A stretch of DNA of 32,675 nt from Prevotellaceae bacterium UBA3849 (GTDB taxonomy: Bacteria; Bacteroidota; Bacteroidia; Bacteroidales; Bacteroidaceae): assembly GCA_002392645.1 (NCBI GenBank), contig DGHL01000012.1, positions 1-32,675 of the forward strand. Reading direction: 5' to 3'. This document shows positions 8,477-16,678 of the stretch, one piece after another (within the stretch, counting starts at the first letter, position 1; each line of letters opens with the position of its first letter). The translations under genes were made by a program, and so were the position numbers. Below the pieces are notes generated by a model. That model saw only the letters and a list, made by a program, of their open reading frames with translations. It did not search any database and had not been told where the DNA came from.

Positions 8477-9625
8477 ATGATTACAATTATAAATAATAAT
8501 ACCATAAAAGGGATGAGCAGGAGATTCCGCAGGGGATTCTTAACTCTTAACTCATCACTCTTAACTTGTTCGTTACTGATTCTTTCAGTAACGAACACCG
8601 CCTGCTCTGATGCTGACGACCCAAAGACCGACCTCTCTAACGTGACACCCGAGACTCCTGTTGTAATAGACCGCACCACATTCCCTAAGGGTGCCGACGT
8701 CAGCTGGCTGACGCAGATGGAGGCAGAGGGCATGAAGTTCTATAACCAGGGTGGTATCGAGAAGGAACTGATGACGCTGCTGAAGGACGACTGCGGCGTA
8801 AACTCCATCCGTCTGCGTGTGTGGGTGAACCCTACCGACGGCTGGAACAACATGGACGACGTGCTCATCAAGGCTCGCCGCGCTAATGCGCTGGGACTGC
8901 GCCTGATGATAGACTTCCACTTCTCTGATACATGGGCTGACCCAAGCAACCAGATAATACCTGCGGCATGGAAGGACTATTCCTTCGACCAGCTGAAGGC
9001 TGCCGTGGCGGCACACGTCACTACGATGATGAACAAGCTCAAGGCTTACAATATAGAGCCTGAGTGGGTGCAGATAGGCAACGAGACGCGCAACGGCATG
9101 ATGTACCAGGCAGAGGCAGGAGGCGAAAACATATCGTATGGCGGTCACTACAGCAACGGTGCGCAGTTTGCCACGCTCGTCAACGCCGGCTATGATGCAG
9201 TGAAGGCTATATTCCCTGACAGCAAGGTGATAGTACACATTGACAGCGGCAACCAGTGGAGCCTGTACTCTCGCATCTTCGGAAACCTGAAGACTAACGG
9301 CGGCAAGTATGACATCATAGGTATCTCGCTCTATCCTGAGAACGACTCTTGGTCTGACTACATCGATGATGCCGTAGGTAACATACAGAATGCTTACACC
9401 ACCTATGGCAAGGACGTGATGGTGGTAGAGTTTGGCATGGACTACGACCAGGCTGACGCTTGCAAGTCTGCCATCACGAAGCTCATGACCGACGGTACTG
9501 CCACTGGTCACCTCGCCGGCATCTTCTACTGGGAGCCAGAGGCACCTAACAACTACAACGGTGGTTACAGGAAGGGCTGCTTCGACGGCGGCAAACCTAC
9601 CGTGGCACTGGAGGCGTTCAAGTAG
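8477..9625 (+). CDS. GH53 endo-beta-1,4-galactanase, lipoprotein
   Basis: Cleaves beta-1,4-galactan side chains of pectin, probably at the cell surface. It has the GH53 (clan GH-A) TIM-barrel signatures FPKGADVSWLTQMEAEG, SIRLRVWVNP and LMIDFHFSDTWADP. The acid/base Glu203 lies in QIGNE and the nucleophile Glu318 in VVEFG. A lipobox-like NTAC gives Cys43, followed by an Asp-rich stretch (SDADDPKTD) that fits a surface-export signal. The ATG at 8513 (MSRRF) is a good alternative start, giving a shorter signal peptide. Residues about 21-31 (FLTLNSSLLTC) are encoded by a heptamer array. It closes the operon and precedes a strong terminator. A GH2 beta-galactosidase and an HTCS regulator, often found in such loci, are not in the window. 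Confidence 0.95.
   Translation: MITIINNNTIKGMSRRFRRGFLTLNSSLLTCSLLILSVTNTACSDADDPKTDLSNVTPETPVVIDRTTFPKGADVSWLTQMEAEGMKFYNQGGIEKELMTLLKDDCGVNSIRLRVWVNPTDGWNNMDDVLIKARRANALGLRLMIDFHFSDTWADPSNQIIPAAWKDYSFDQLKAAVAAHVTTMMNKLKAYNIEPEWVQIGNETRNGMMYQAEAGGENISYGGHYSNGAQFATLVNAGYDAVKAIFPDSKVIVHIDSGNQWSLYSRIFGNLKTNGGKYDIIGISLYPENDSWSDYIDDAVGNIQNAYTTYGKDVMVVEFGMDYDQADACKSAITKLMTDGTATGHLAGIFYWEPEAPNNYNGGYRKGCFDGGKPTVALEAFK
8537..8568 (+). repeat. TTAACTC heptamer array coding the GH53 signal core
   Basis: TTCTTAACTCTTAACTCATC and onward: heptamers of the TTAACTC/TCACTCT type. It is the second case in this operon of a repeat forming the hydrophobic stretch of a lipoprotein signal peptide. Confidence 0.8.
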
Positions 9626-9626
9626 A

Positions 9627-9862
9627 GTTGAAAGTTGAAAGTTGAATGTAGAATGTTTTTTAGTTTAAAGTTTAAAGTTTAAACTACATCTTTCAATAAT
9701 GACAAAGGAGGACTCGTAATACAAACGAGCCCTCCTTTTATTTATTCCAAGGTTATTTATTCCAAGGTTGAATACTCTATCTCATATCTCATTCAACTTT
9801 CAACTCTCAACTAAAAAACATTCTACATTCAACTTTCAACTTTAAACTTTAAACTTTAAACT
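9627..9862. repeat. Heptamer arrays with a perfect 35-bp inverted repeat
   Basis: The sequence at 9631-9665 (starts AAAGTTGAAAGTTG, ends TTTTTTAGTT) is repeated exactly in inverse at 9809-9843. Further AGTTGAA and GTTTAAA heptamers extend both arms. The arms enclose 143 bp that contain the operon terminator. The right end overlaps the last codons of the minus-strand acyltransferase gene. Confidence 0.92.
9704..9741. terminator. Intrinsic terminator after the galactan operon
   Basis: A 14-bp stem pairs 9704-9717 with 9725-9738 (one mismatch), with a 7-nt loop and an AAA/TTT edge. The short T-run at 9736-9739 serves the plus strand; the A-run serves the minus strand, so it may stop both convergent transcripts. 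Confidence 0.85.
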
Positions 9863-12462
9863 AAACCTTCAACCTTCAACTTTATCGTTTCCTTCACCTT
9901 CTCTGCCAGTTCGTCGTAAGTCATTGATTCCTCAGGCATGATAGCAGGCAGATACTCTATCTCTATGTGTGCAGTGCCCGGCAGAGTCTTCTCGCGTGGC
10001 AATGCATCGTAGGCTCCACGTATGCAGACAGGTACTATAGGTATGTTGAGTTCCTTCGACAGTATGGCAAAGGTCTTCTTGAATGTTCCCAGCTTACCGG
10101 TGTTGGTGCGCCTGCCCTCTGGGAATATCACGAGGTTCTTTCCGGCACGCAGTACCTTAGCCATCTTCAGTATGGAGTTCTTAAGGTTGCGACGCTCCAT
10201 GAGAATAATGTTATGGCGTGCGGCAAACCATCTGCGCAGCGAGCCCTGCACGTGCTCCTCGGTAGCATAGAAGTAATAATCGGATATCTTGCCCCAGTCC
10301 ATGCCTGCCATGGCGAGCGGACCGTCGAGGAAGCTCTGGTGGTTAGGTGCCAGTATGAACGGACCGTCAGCCGGTATGTTCTCCTTACCCATCACCTTCA
10401 GACTGTTGTGCATGCGGCAGAAGCCCATGAAGCTCTTTGCTATGAGCGGATGCGTAAAAGCCGACTTAGGCAACTGCAGTGCCTCTGTGTCAGAAGTCAG
10501 TATGTCGTGCCAGTCCATTGACTCCTTGTCTGCCATTGCCGACAGTGGTTCACCAGTGGCTGTCTCGTCAATCTTCTTCACCATGTCGCCAATGGTGCTG
10601 AACTTCGCCATGTCGTCTGCATTGATGGTTACGTTGAAGTTATCCTCTATGAATCCCTGCAGACTTACCATGTCGAGCGAGTCGAAGGCAAGGTCGGTCT
10701 CTATGTGGTGCGTAGGCAACACCTCTATCTTCTTCTCCTTTTCTATGTATGCCTTTATCTTTGCGAAGGTGCCACCTACGTTGTCGGCAGACGATGCCTT
10801 CTCCGTCACCTTGTTGGCAGGCTCTGCGGCAGGTGCGGCATTATTCTTCAGCAGTTCCTTCAGTTTGAAGCGCTGCAGCTTGTCGAGCTTAGTGCGTGGC
10901 AGGTCGCCATGATACACCATGAGGCTCATCAGTTTCTTATAGTTAGCCACGGTAAGGTTGTATGGCTCCAGCACCTCGCGCTTCAGCAGTTCCTCCTGCT
11001 GCTGGTCGGTCTTGCCCTGTGCCCATTCAGGCTGCGGCACTATAATGGCGCGCAGCAGGTCGCCGTCCTGCACCACAGCAGCTTCCTTCACCTGCTGGTC
11101 ATACTTCTCAAGCTTATATTCAATCTCACTTGGCTGCACGTTCTTACCATTCGACAACACTATAATCTCCTTTGACCTTCCGGTGATATATACGCGTCCT
11201 TTCTCGTCTAATTCGGCAAGGTCTCCCGTATGCAGGAATCCATCCTTGTCTATCACCTCGGCAGTCTCCTGCGGACGGTTGTAGTATCCCATCATAAGGT
11301 TCTTGCCCTTACAGAGCAGCTCACCATTCACTATCTTACACTCCACCGACGGCAGAGGCAGTCCGGCACATCCCGGTATATAGTCGCCTGGGCGTGTGAA
11401 GGCTATGATAGGTGCCATCTCGGTCATGCCGTATCCCTCGAGCACTTCCAGTCCGAGGGTGCGCAGTCCGTCGCCAATCTCCTTGTCGAGTGCAGCACCG
11501 CCGCATACGCAGTAGTCGAGGTTGCCGCCCATCTTCTTGTGCACCGCACTGAATATGGTGCGCGACAGCTTACGGCTGCCCACCTTCTTACACAATGCGA
11601 AGAGCGCCCTTGTAACGGCACTTGCGTCTATCTTCTTCATGATGCCGCTGTAGAGAGTCTGCCATAGTCGTGGCACACCCACCATGATGGCTACCTTACC
11701 GCGCTCCAGCGTAGCCATGATGTCTGGTCCGGAGAGCGACGGACATATAGCCACGCCGCAGCCTCGCGTGATAGGTGCTATCACGGTGCCCATGAGCGGC
11801 AGCACATGGTGCAGCGGCAGCAGTATCAGCGTGCGGCGGTTGCCGTTGAAGATAGGCACCTCGTCTGCCACGCCCCTGATGTTAGCCTCAAGGTTTTCGT
11901 ATGACAGCATTACGCCCTTCGGCGAACCAGTAGTGCCAGAGGTATATATAATGAGGCATATCTCACCGTCATTGCTGCTCTCATAGGTCAGCACCTCCGT
12001 TGCAGCCTCCTCCTCGGCAGCTGCATTGGCGTCTGCTGCCACCTCAGCCATCATATCCTCAAACACGCACACCTTCATGTCAACGCCCGAGAGCTTTATG
12101 GCCTCGCGTGCCAGCTGCTCCTTCTCGCGAGAGGTGAAGATGCACTGCGGAGTACAGTCTTTCATGATATATGCCACGTCGCTGACGGTGCTTGTAGCGT
12201 CCACCGGCACGGCAATGGCCTTATTCTGCCATATAGCGAAGAAACCGTAGATCCACTCCACGCGGTTCTCACTAAGAATGATGGCCTTCATCTTCTCACC
12301 GTCCACCAATGAGAACTCCTCTCTCTTAGGCATTTTCTGTGCATACCTGAGAATGTTTGCAATGAGGCTTGCATAGCTCACCTCCCCATCCTTTGTAATG
12401 ATGGCTGCCTTTTTAAAGTCACGTATTATCATTTCTTTTGAAGTTAAGAAGCGGTAAGGCAT
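9856..12462 (-). CDS. Acyl-CoA/acyl-ACP synthetase fused to ACP and PlsC-type acyltransferase
   Basis: An 868-aa protein with three domains. An AMP-binding adenylation domain occupies about 15-535 (YTSGTTGSPKG at 173-183, LEGYGMTE at 341-348, TGD at 412-414, C-terminal lysine region near 525). An acyl-carrier domain occupies about 565-632, with the phosphopantetheine serine Ser595 in FDSLD. A 1-acylglycerophosphate acyltransferase domain occupies about 665-868 (NHQSFLD at 707-713, FPEGRR at 780-785). It probably activates a fatty acid, loads it on the built-in carrier and transfers it to a lysophospholipid or other acceptor, like Aas but with its own ACP. It is a single gene convergent with the galactan operon. 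The acceptor cannot be told from sequence. Confidence 0.9.
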   Translation of the reverse strand: MPYRFLTSKEMIIRDFKKAAIITKDGEVSYASLIANILRYAQKMPKREEFSLVDGEKMKAIILSENRVEWIYGFFAIWQNKAIAVPVDATSTVSDVAYIMKDCTPQCIFTSREKEQLAREAIKLSGVDMKVCVFEDMMAEVAADANAAAEEEAATEVLTYESSNDGEICLIIYTSGTTGSPKGVMLSYENLEANIRGVADEVPIFNGNRRTLILLPLHHVLPLMGTVIAPITRGCGVAICPSLSGPDIMATLERGKVAIMVGVPRLWQTLYSGIMKKIDASAVTRALFALCKKVGSRKLSRTIFSAVHKKMGGNLDYCVCGGAALDKEIGDGLRTLGLEVLEGYGMTEMAPIIAFTRPGDYIPGCAGLPLPSVECKIVNGELLCKGKNLMMGYYNRPQETAEVIDKDGFLHTGDLAELDEKGRVYITGRSKEIIVLSNGKNVQPSEIEYKLEKYDQQVKEAAVVQDGDLLRAIIVPQPEWAQGKTDQQQEELLKREVLEPYNLTVANYKKLMSLMVYHGDLPRTKLDKLQRFKLKELLKNNAAPAAEPANKVTEKASSADNVGGTFAKIKAYIEKEKKIEVLPTHHIETDLAFDSLDMVSLQGFIEDNFNVTINADDMAKFSTIGDMVKKIDETATGEPLSAMADKESMDWHDILTSDTEALQLPKSAFTHPLIAKSFMGFCRMHNSLKVMGKENIPADGPFILAPNHQSFLDGPLAMAGMDWGKISDYYFYATEEHVQGSLRRWFAARHNIILMERRNLKNSILKMAKVLRAGKNLVIFPEGRRTNTGKLGTFKKTFAILSKELNIPIVPVCIRGAYDALPREKTLPGTAHIEIEYLPAIMPEESMTYDELAEKVKETIKLKVEGLV

Positions 12463-12509
12463 AATGCAGTCTTTGCCGCTTATTATATCTGTTATTCTTT
12501 TTTTCGGTG

Positions 12510-12541
12510 CAAAGGTAATAATTTTCCGTCATACAAACAAG
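12510..12541 (-). promoter_or_regulatory. Promoter of the acyl synthetase/acyltransferase gene
   Basis: The minus-strand -7 box TACCTTTG (12517-12510) is clear. The -33 box is weaker (CTTG at 12541-12538, spacing 20; a TTTG lies at spacing 16). The start near 12503 gives a leader of about 40 nt. Confidence 0.6.
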
Positions 12542-12611
12542 CAAATGGCAAAAATGTTCAAGATAAATGCCTATAATGTACTATTGGAGCCACACAAGGG
12601 ACCCACCCCGA

Positions 12612-12630
12612 CCCTCCCTGTGAGGGAGGG
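12612..12630. repeat. GC-rich palindrome CCCTCCC-TGTGA-GGGAGGG
   Basis: Seven-bp arms around TGTGA, preceded by ACCCACCCC. The same core is found at 21865-21900 and, inverted, at 21982-22017. It stands in the non-coding stretch 12463-13420 with no gene to terminate on its left, so a dispersed repeat is more likely than a dedicated terminator. Confidence 0.8.
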
Positions 12631-12656
12631 GGAACCAACCGCGAAAGAGGGAGAAT

Positions 12657-12819
12657 GAATTACGAGGACACTTAATTATGAATTATGAATTAAACTTTCA
12701 ACTTTAAACCTTCAACATTCAACATTCAACTCTCAACTCTCAACCATATCTCATTCAACTTTAAACTCTCAACTCTCAACCATACCCCATTCAACTTTAA
12801 ACTCTCAACTTTAAACTTT
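12657..12819. repeat. Long mixed heptamer tract
   Basis: About 160 bp of degenerate units of the type CTCAACT, TTCAACT, TTTAAAC and AATTATG. It is one of the longest such tracts in the window and directly abuts the DnaA-box-like cluster. No gene is visible in it. Confidence 0.85.
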
Positions 12820-12822
12820 ATC

Positions 12823-13163
12823 GTTGATAACTCTGTGGATAAGTATATTGATAACCCGTTTACAATACATTTACAAAGTAAGGGTTATCAACTATCATAT
12901 ACAACGGACGTAGGGCAGGAAAAAGGGAATGTGAATATCCACATACTTCTCAAACGCTTTTTTAAGGATTTTCAACCATTTTCAAAACGCATAACAAAAT
13001 ATATCATATTACATCGTAAAAGCTATCATATTACAAGGTAAAACGATAGCTTTTACACGCTGAAAGCTATCATATTACATCGTAAAAGCTATCACTTTAC
13101 ACAGGGTGCCAATTTTTCAGTTTTAGGCACAGCCATTGGTGCAGTTACGATATGTTATCCACA
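12823..13163. other. Candidate replication origin (DnaA-box cluster)
   Basis: Perfect DnaA-box sequences: TGTGGATAA at 12834-12842 and TTATCCACA at 13155-13163. There is a one-mismatch box (ATATCCACA, 12935-12943) and related GTTGATAA at 12823-12830. TTGATAACCC at 12848-12857 and GGGTTATCAA at 12882-12891 form a perfect 10-bp inverted repeat. A very AT-rich stretch (about 13185-13345) follows and could be the unwinding element. The region is free of genes. No dnaA gene is in the window, which is not decisive in this phylum. GC skew could not be computed here. Confidence 0.45.
13001..13104. repeat. Interspersed 21-22-bp-unit repeat, copy 2
   Basis: GTAAAAGCTATC occurs at 13016-13027 and 13082-13093, and the inverse GATAGCTTTTAC at 13045-13056, with further partial units. 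It is clearly related to 1628-1714. It sits among the DnaA-box-like sites, so iteron-like use is conceivable, but the copy after miaB argues for a general dispersed repeat. Confidence 0.8.
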
Positions 13164-13336
13164 TTTCCACCATCGTTTATTCTTCTTCTTTCTTTTTTTA
13201 TTTTTAATAATGAAAATAAAGAGAAATAGAAAAAGAAGTGGTGAAAAAAGGAAAAGCAGGCATGTAAAAAATCGTCATTTGGTTAAAAAAAATCTACATT
13301 TTACATTATTTATTAGGTATTAATGAAAAAATTTAC

Positions 13337-13383
13337 TAATTTTGTGACGAAATAGTGTATTTTCGAAAATGTAAACTACACTC
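13337..13383 (+). promoter_or_regulatory. Toxin-antitoxin promoter and operator
   Basis: The -7 box TAATTTTG is at 13337-13344; the -33 box is poor. Just downstream, around the expected start of transcription, lies the perfect palindrome ATTTTCGAAAAT (13359-13370). It is nested in AGTGTA (13354-13359) and TACACT (13377-13382). This is a typical place for autorepression by a toxin-antitoxin complex. Confidence 0.6.
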
Positions 13384-13420
13384 TGAAAAAAAATCTTAAG
13401 ACATAACTTTTAATTTAACC

Positions 13421-13678
13421 ATGGCAAACTTACAGGCAAACGCTATAGACGCAGGACTGCTGCATGACATAAACCTGATTTCAGGTGACGAGTCGCTGAT
13501 GAAACGCCTCACAAGATATGTAAGCAAACTTGTGAGGGAGAAGGCTGCTGACCCTACGCTGATGACAAAGGAGGAGTTCTTCCGCATGATTGACGAGGCA
13601 AAGGAACAAGCACGTCAAGGAAAGGTAAGGAGCTTTGACAGTGTAGATGAAATGAACCGATGGCTTAATTCTCTGTAG
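13421..13678 (+). CDS. Putative antitoxin partner of YoeB
   Basis: An 85-aa protein encoded four bases upstream of a YoeB-type toxin, the usual position of the antitoxin. It is charged, with a predicted helical middle (LMKRLTRYVSKLVREKAA) and an acidic/basic C-terminus (KEQARQGKVRSFDSVDEMNRWLNSL) that could wrap the toxin. No YefM/Phd signature is evident, so the family assignment rests on context. It starts at the first ATG after the palindromic operator. Confidence 0.75.
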   Translation: MANLQANAIDAGLLHDINLISGDESLMKRLTRYVSKLVREKAADPTLMTKEEFFRMIDEAKEQARQGKVRSFDSVDEMNRWLNSL

Positions 13679-13682
13679 GCTT

Positions 13683-13952
13683 ATGTATAATGTAATTTAT
13701 GTAAGAAGGGCTGAAGATGACCTGCGTAAACTGAAAAGGAATGAGCCGGATAGTTTTAAGAAAGTAGTTAAGCTGCTTAACGAGCTTGCTGAGCATCCCT
13801 ACTCCGGCACTGGTAAGCCTGAACCTCTTCGCGGTGACCGCTCCGGGCAGTGGAGCCGCAGGATTACAAAGAAGCACCGGTTGGTGTACGAGGTACATGA
13901 CACGGAAGTGATAGTGCTCGTGCTCTCGGCATACGGGCATTATGAAGACTGA
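13683..13952 (+). CDS. yoeB: YoeB-family mRNA interferase toxin
   Basis: An 89-aa RelE/YoeB-fold ribosome-dependent endoribonuclease that cleaves mRNA in the A site. The YoeB hallmarks are present: GTGKPEPLRG with Glu47, SRRITKKHRLVYEV with Arg66, and the C-terminal SAYGHYED with His86 and Tyr87. These correspond to E. coli Glu46, Arg65, His83 and Tyr84, so the toxin looks catalytically intact. It is co-transcribed with the small gene four bases upstream. Confidence 0.93.
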   Translation: MYNVIYVRRAEDDLRKLKRNEPDSFKKVVKLLNELAEHPYSGTGKPEPLRGDRSGQWSRRITKKHRLVYEVHDTEVIVLVLSAYGHYED

Positions 13953-14040
13953 CGGAGACATGAAGACTGGGAAATGGAGAGACCTAGACCTGAAGATATT
14001 TTTTAACTAACATATTATTAACTAACAAACAAAAAAGCTT

Positions 14041-16530
14041 ATGAAAAAGTATTTACTTTTTGTGCTCTCTATGGTGGTAACCATTGGAGCAAAAGCGACT
14101 GGAGAATGGTCCATTGATTTTGCTGCGCTTGGAGCTAATTATGACGACAAGACAGGAGTGACCATTTCTGCATCTGTTGCTACAATAGGCGGCACTACTA
14201 TGGGTACATGTACAGTGGGTAGTGATGCGCTTAATGAAAATTTTGTTCTCCAGACTGGTACTACTTGGTTGATGCGTAAAGCCAGTGGTTTGTATCAAGG
14301 CAATGGTGGCGGTCGCGCAATGGGTATGCTTGCTTGTACAAAAGGCCAGATTATCACCATTGTAGGCACTGGTGACCCTAACCCAAGTACTAATGCTACT
14401 CTGAAGTCTTCTTCTAATGGCACTTATGTATATACGGTAACTGATGATGGTGACGTTAAGTTTACTCCAGCACGTTACTTGTATTTCACAAGCATTACGG
14501 TAGAGAACCCTTCTGCAAGTGCAGTAGCATACACCGTCAAATATGTAGATGGCGAAGGCAATGAATTAAAGAAAGCTACAGAAGGTTCTGCTGATGCAGG
14601 AAGCAGCATTATTGTAAGCGAAGTAGAAAAGGCCGCTATATATACTGACGGCAAGAAGTATGTTTATGCTTCTGATGATTCTGAAGGCTTGACTGTAAAT
14701 GCCGACGGAACAACAGTGGTAACTATTAAGTTTACTGAGTCAGAGGTATATAATTATACCGTGAACTTCAATGCCGGTGACGTAACTAAGTCTGTTAATG
14801 GCAAGGTGTTTGCCGGTGAAGCAGCAAAAGTTTACGTGCCAAGATACATTTTTGACGAGGCTAACAAGACTCTCTATTCTTACAAAACAGCCTACGAGTT
14901 CAATTATACATTCACTCCTGCATCTGACAATGCAGTAGAGAACCTTACATTTAACGCTGAGGAGACAAACTCTAACGCTTACTTCTTCTCAGAGGCAGAG
15001 GATATCGAAGGTGTTACTCCTTACGAAGATGGCTTCACACAGATACGTATGGCTAACGGTGCTGTCGGCATAGCTGACTCTGTTGCAGTGGCTTCTCTTA
15101 AGCCAGGTATCTATACCCTCACTTCTTCTTCACGCAGTGGTAGCACTGACTTCTATGTAGATGGTGAGAAGGTGTTCAATCTCACATCTACAGGTGCTGT
15201 TGTTACGGAGACATCTGATGAGTTCACAGTAAAGGAAAATACTAAATTGTTTGCTAAAAACGTATTGAACTCAAGCAACTCTAACTACTTCGACTACGTG
15301 CTCATCCGCAAGACCGGCGACTACAAATACCTTGACGTTGAGTCTACACTGCCTGACACCCTGAAATACGTTAAGGGTACTCCAGAGGATGAGAAGCCTA
15401 AGCTCTCTGAGTATGTCAAGGTAAGCACTAACGCTCTTAAGACCGTCGCAGCATTCTATACTACAGCAAAGGTAGAGGCTGGTGCAGACAAGGCTGCTGC
15501 TCAATACACAGCTTACGAGTCTGAGGACGCTGCAAAGGCTGCCATGTCTGAGCCAGGCTTATACTATTGCTTCGGTAGGATTGTAGGCTTGTTCTCTATG
15601 ACTGATATAAGTGATTATAAGGAAGTTTTCACCGATACCATCGTTGTAGAGGTTAAGGAGGCTGAAGTAGAGCCTGTATCTGCCCACACATGGGACTTAA
15701 CAAAGTGGAGCGAGGCTACCATCAACAACCTCAAGGCAGAAGCTGCAAAGGAGGAGATTGAGGACATGGGAGAAGGCAAGACTAATGTGAAGGCTGAGAA
15801 CGGAGCTACATGGTCTGACCATGAGAAGGCTGCCCAGACTGAAGCATCAAAGTACTGCACAACATACGCTGCTTCTAAGGACAACTGCTTCTGGTTCTTC
15901 GGTTCAGCAAATGCTGACGGTCAGCTCGAGGCTAACGGCCAGGTTATTGAGGAACTCAGCGGCCTGACATTCCCAACCGATGCATATAACAAGGCACGCT
16001 CTATCGCTATCGCTGTGAACTATGGTTCTACTTCTCTCGGTACTTATGAAGGTGTTTCTTACTTCTGGCTCGGCGGCAAGGACAAGGATTGCTTCGTAAT
16101 CAAGAACGTAAAGGCTGGTTCTGTCATCACAATGGGCGTGGAGAGCCACAAGCCGGCAGAGGCTCGCGGCGTGAAGCTCACGCTTGACGGTACAGAGCTT
16201 AAAGATCCTGACGGCAATGCAGTAGCAGCTCCTACTACTTACACTGAGCAGAAATGGCAGGTACCTTATCCTGCTTCTGCACTGAGCGCAAAGGGCGGTG
16301 CTCTCTCAGCTGACGCTGGCGACGAGGTATACGACATCACCGTACACAACACCAACGGCTGTCACATCTACTTCATCGACGCAGAGATAGGTGAGCCTAC
16401 TCCAGACGCTATCCAGACCGTAGAGGCTGAGACAGAGGCTGTGAAGGCTGTGAAGTTCATCAAGGACGGTAAGCTCATCATCGTTAGCGGTGGCAAGCAG
16501 TTCAATGCTGCCGGCGCTGAGATAAAGTAA
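14041..16530 (+). CDS. Large secreted beta-rich protein of unknown function
   Basis: An 829-aa protein with a clear signal peptide (MKKYLLFVLSMVVTIGAKA) and no lipobox. The body is rich in Thr, Ser, Ala, Val and Tyr and looks like a series of beta-sandwich modules. One, at about 165-190 (YTVKYVDGEGNELKKATEG), recalls MucBP-like repeats; another, at about 345-430 (SLKPGIYTLTSSSRSGSTDFYVDGEKVF), looks like a carbohydrate-binding or jelly-roll domain. The last 27 residues (from AVKFIKDGKLIIVSGG to AAGAEIK) resemble the short C-terminal tails common on exported Prevotella proteins and could be a type IX secretion signal. No catalytic motif is recognised. No clear -7 box was found in the 88 bp upstream. 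Its 5' half is visibly more AT-rich than the galactan genes. Confidence 0.8.
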   Translation: MKKYLLFVLSMVVTIGAKATGEWSIDFAALGANYDDKTGVTISASVATIGGTTMGTCTVGSDALNENFVLQTGTTWLMRKASGLYQGNGGGRAMGMLACTKGQIITIVGTGDPNPSTNATLKSSSNGTYVYTVTDDGDVKFTPARYLYFTSITVENPSASAVAYTVKYVDGEGNELKKATEGSADAGSSIIVSEVEKAAIYTDGKKYVYASDDSEGLTVNADGTTVVTIKFTESEVYNYTVNFNAGDVTKSVNGKVFAGEAAKVYVPRYIFDEANKTLYSYKTAYEFNYTFTPASDNAVENLTFNAEETNSNAYFFSEAEDIEGVTPYEDGFTQIRMANGAVGIADSVAVASLKPGIYTLTSSSRSGSTDFYVDGEKVFNLTSTGAVVTETSDEFTVKENTKLFAKNVLNSSNSNYFDYVLIRKTGDYKYLDVESTLPDTLKYVKGTPEDEKPKLSEYVKVSTNALKTVAAFYTTAKVEAGADKAAAQYTAYESEDAAKAAMSEPGLYYCFGRIVGLFSMTDISDYKEVFTDTIVVEVKEAEVEPVSAHTWDLTKWSEATINNLKAEAAKEEIEDMGEGKTNVKAENGATWSDHEKAAQTEASKYCTTYAASKDNCFWFFGSANADGQLEANGQVIEELSGLTFPTDAYNKARSIAIAVNYGSTSLGTYEGVSYFWLGGKDKDCFVIKNVKAGSVITMGVESHKPAEARGVKLTLDGTELKDPDGNAVAAPTTYTEQKWQVPYPASALSAKGGALSADAGDEVYDITVHNTNGCHIYFIDAEIGEPTPDAIQTVEAETEAVKAVKFIKDGKLIIVSGGKQFNAAGAEIK

Positions 16531-16532
16531 AT

Positions 16533-16566
16533 ACCCCACCCCTGCCCTCCCAAGTGAGGGAGAGGG
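16533..16566. repeat. GC-rich palindrome after the secreted-protein gene
   Basis: An ACCCCACCCC run, then CCCTCCC paired with GAGGGAGAGGG. It belongs to the same family as 5024-5050 and 21865-22017 and is placed right after the stop codon. Confidence 0.65.
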
Positions 16567-16588
16567 AAGAGTATGGTGAAAAGAATAA

Positions 16589-16633
16589 AAAAAAATTCCC
16601 TGTCAGAGAATATTCTGGCAGGGATTTTTTTTT
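16589..16633. terminator. Intrinsic terminator
   Basis: TCCCTGTCAGA pairs with TCTGGCAGGGA (one G-T wobble) around a short AT loop. An A-run precedes it and a T-run of nine follows. It ends the transcript of the secreted-protein gene and insulates the transposase promoter immediately downstream. Confidence 0.9.
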
Positions 16634-16643
16634 ATTGTAATCC

Positions 16644-16674
16644 TTTGCAGTTGAGAAAAAAAGTAGTAACTTTG
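16644..16674 (+). promoter_or_regulatory. Promoter of the RAYT gene
   Basis: TTTG at 16644-16647 and TAACTTTG at 16667-16674 are spaced 19 bp. Transcription should start near 16679, the A of the annotated ATG, so the message may be leaderless, or translation starts at Met15 (16721). Confidence 0.75.
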
Positions 16675-16678
16675 TAAA

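Noticed and set aside
12464..13041. Short open frames between the acyltransferase and toxin-antitoxin genes (for example 12835-13041)
   Set aside because: They run through repeats and DnaA-box-like sites, lack family similarity or a sensible ribosome-binding site, and look like chance frames in AT-rich DNA.
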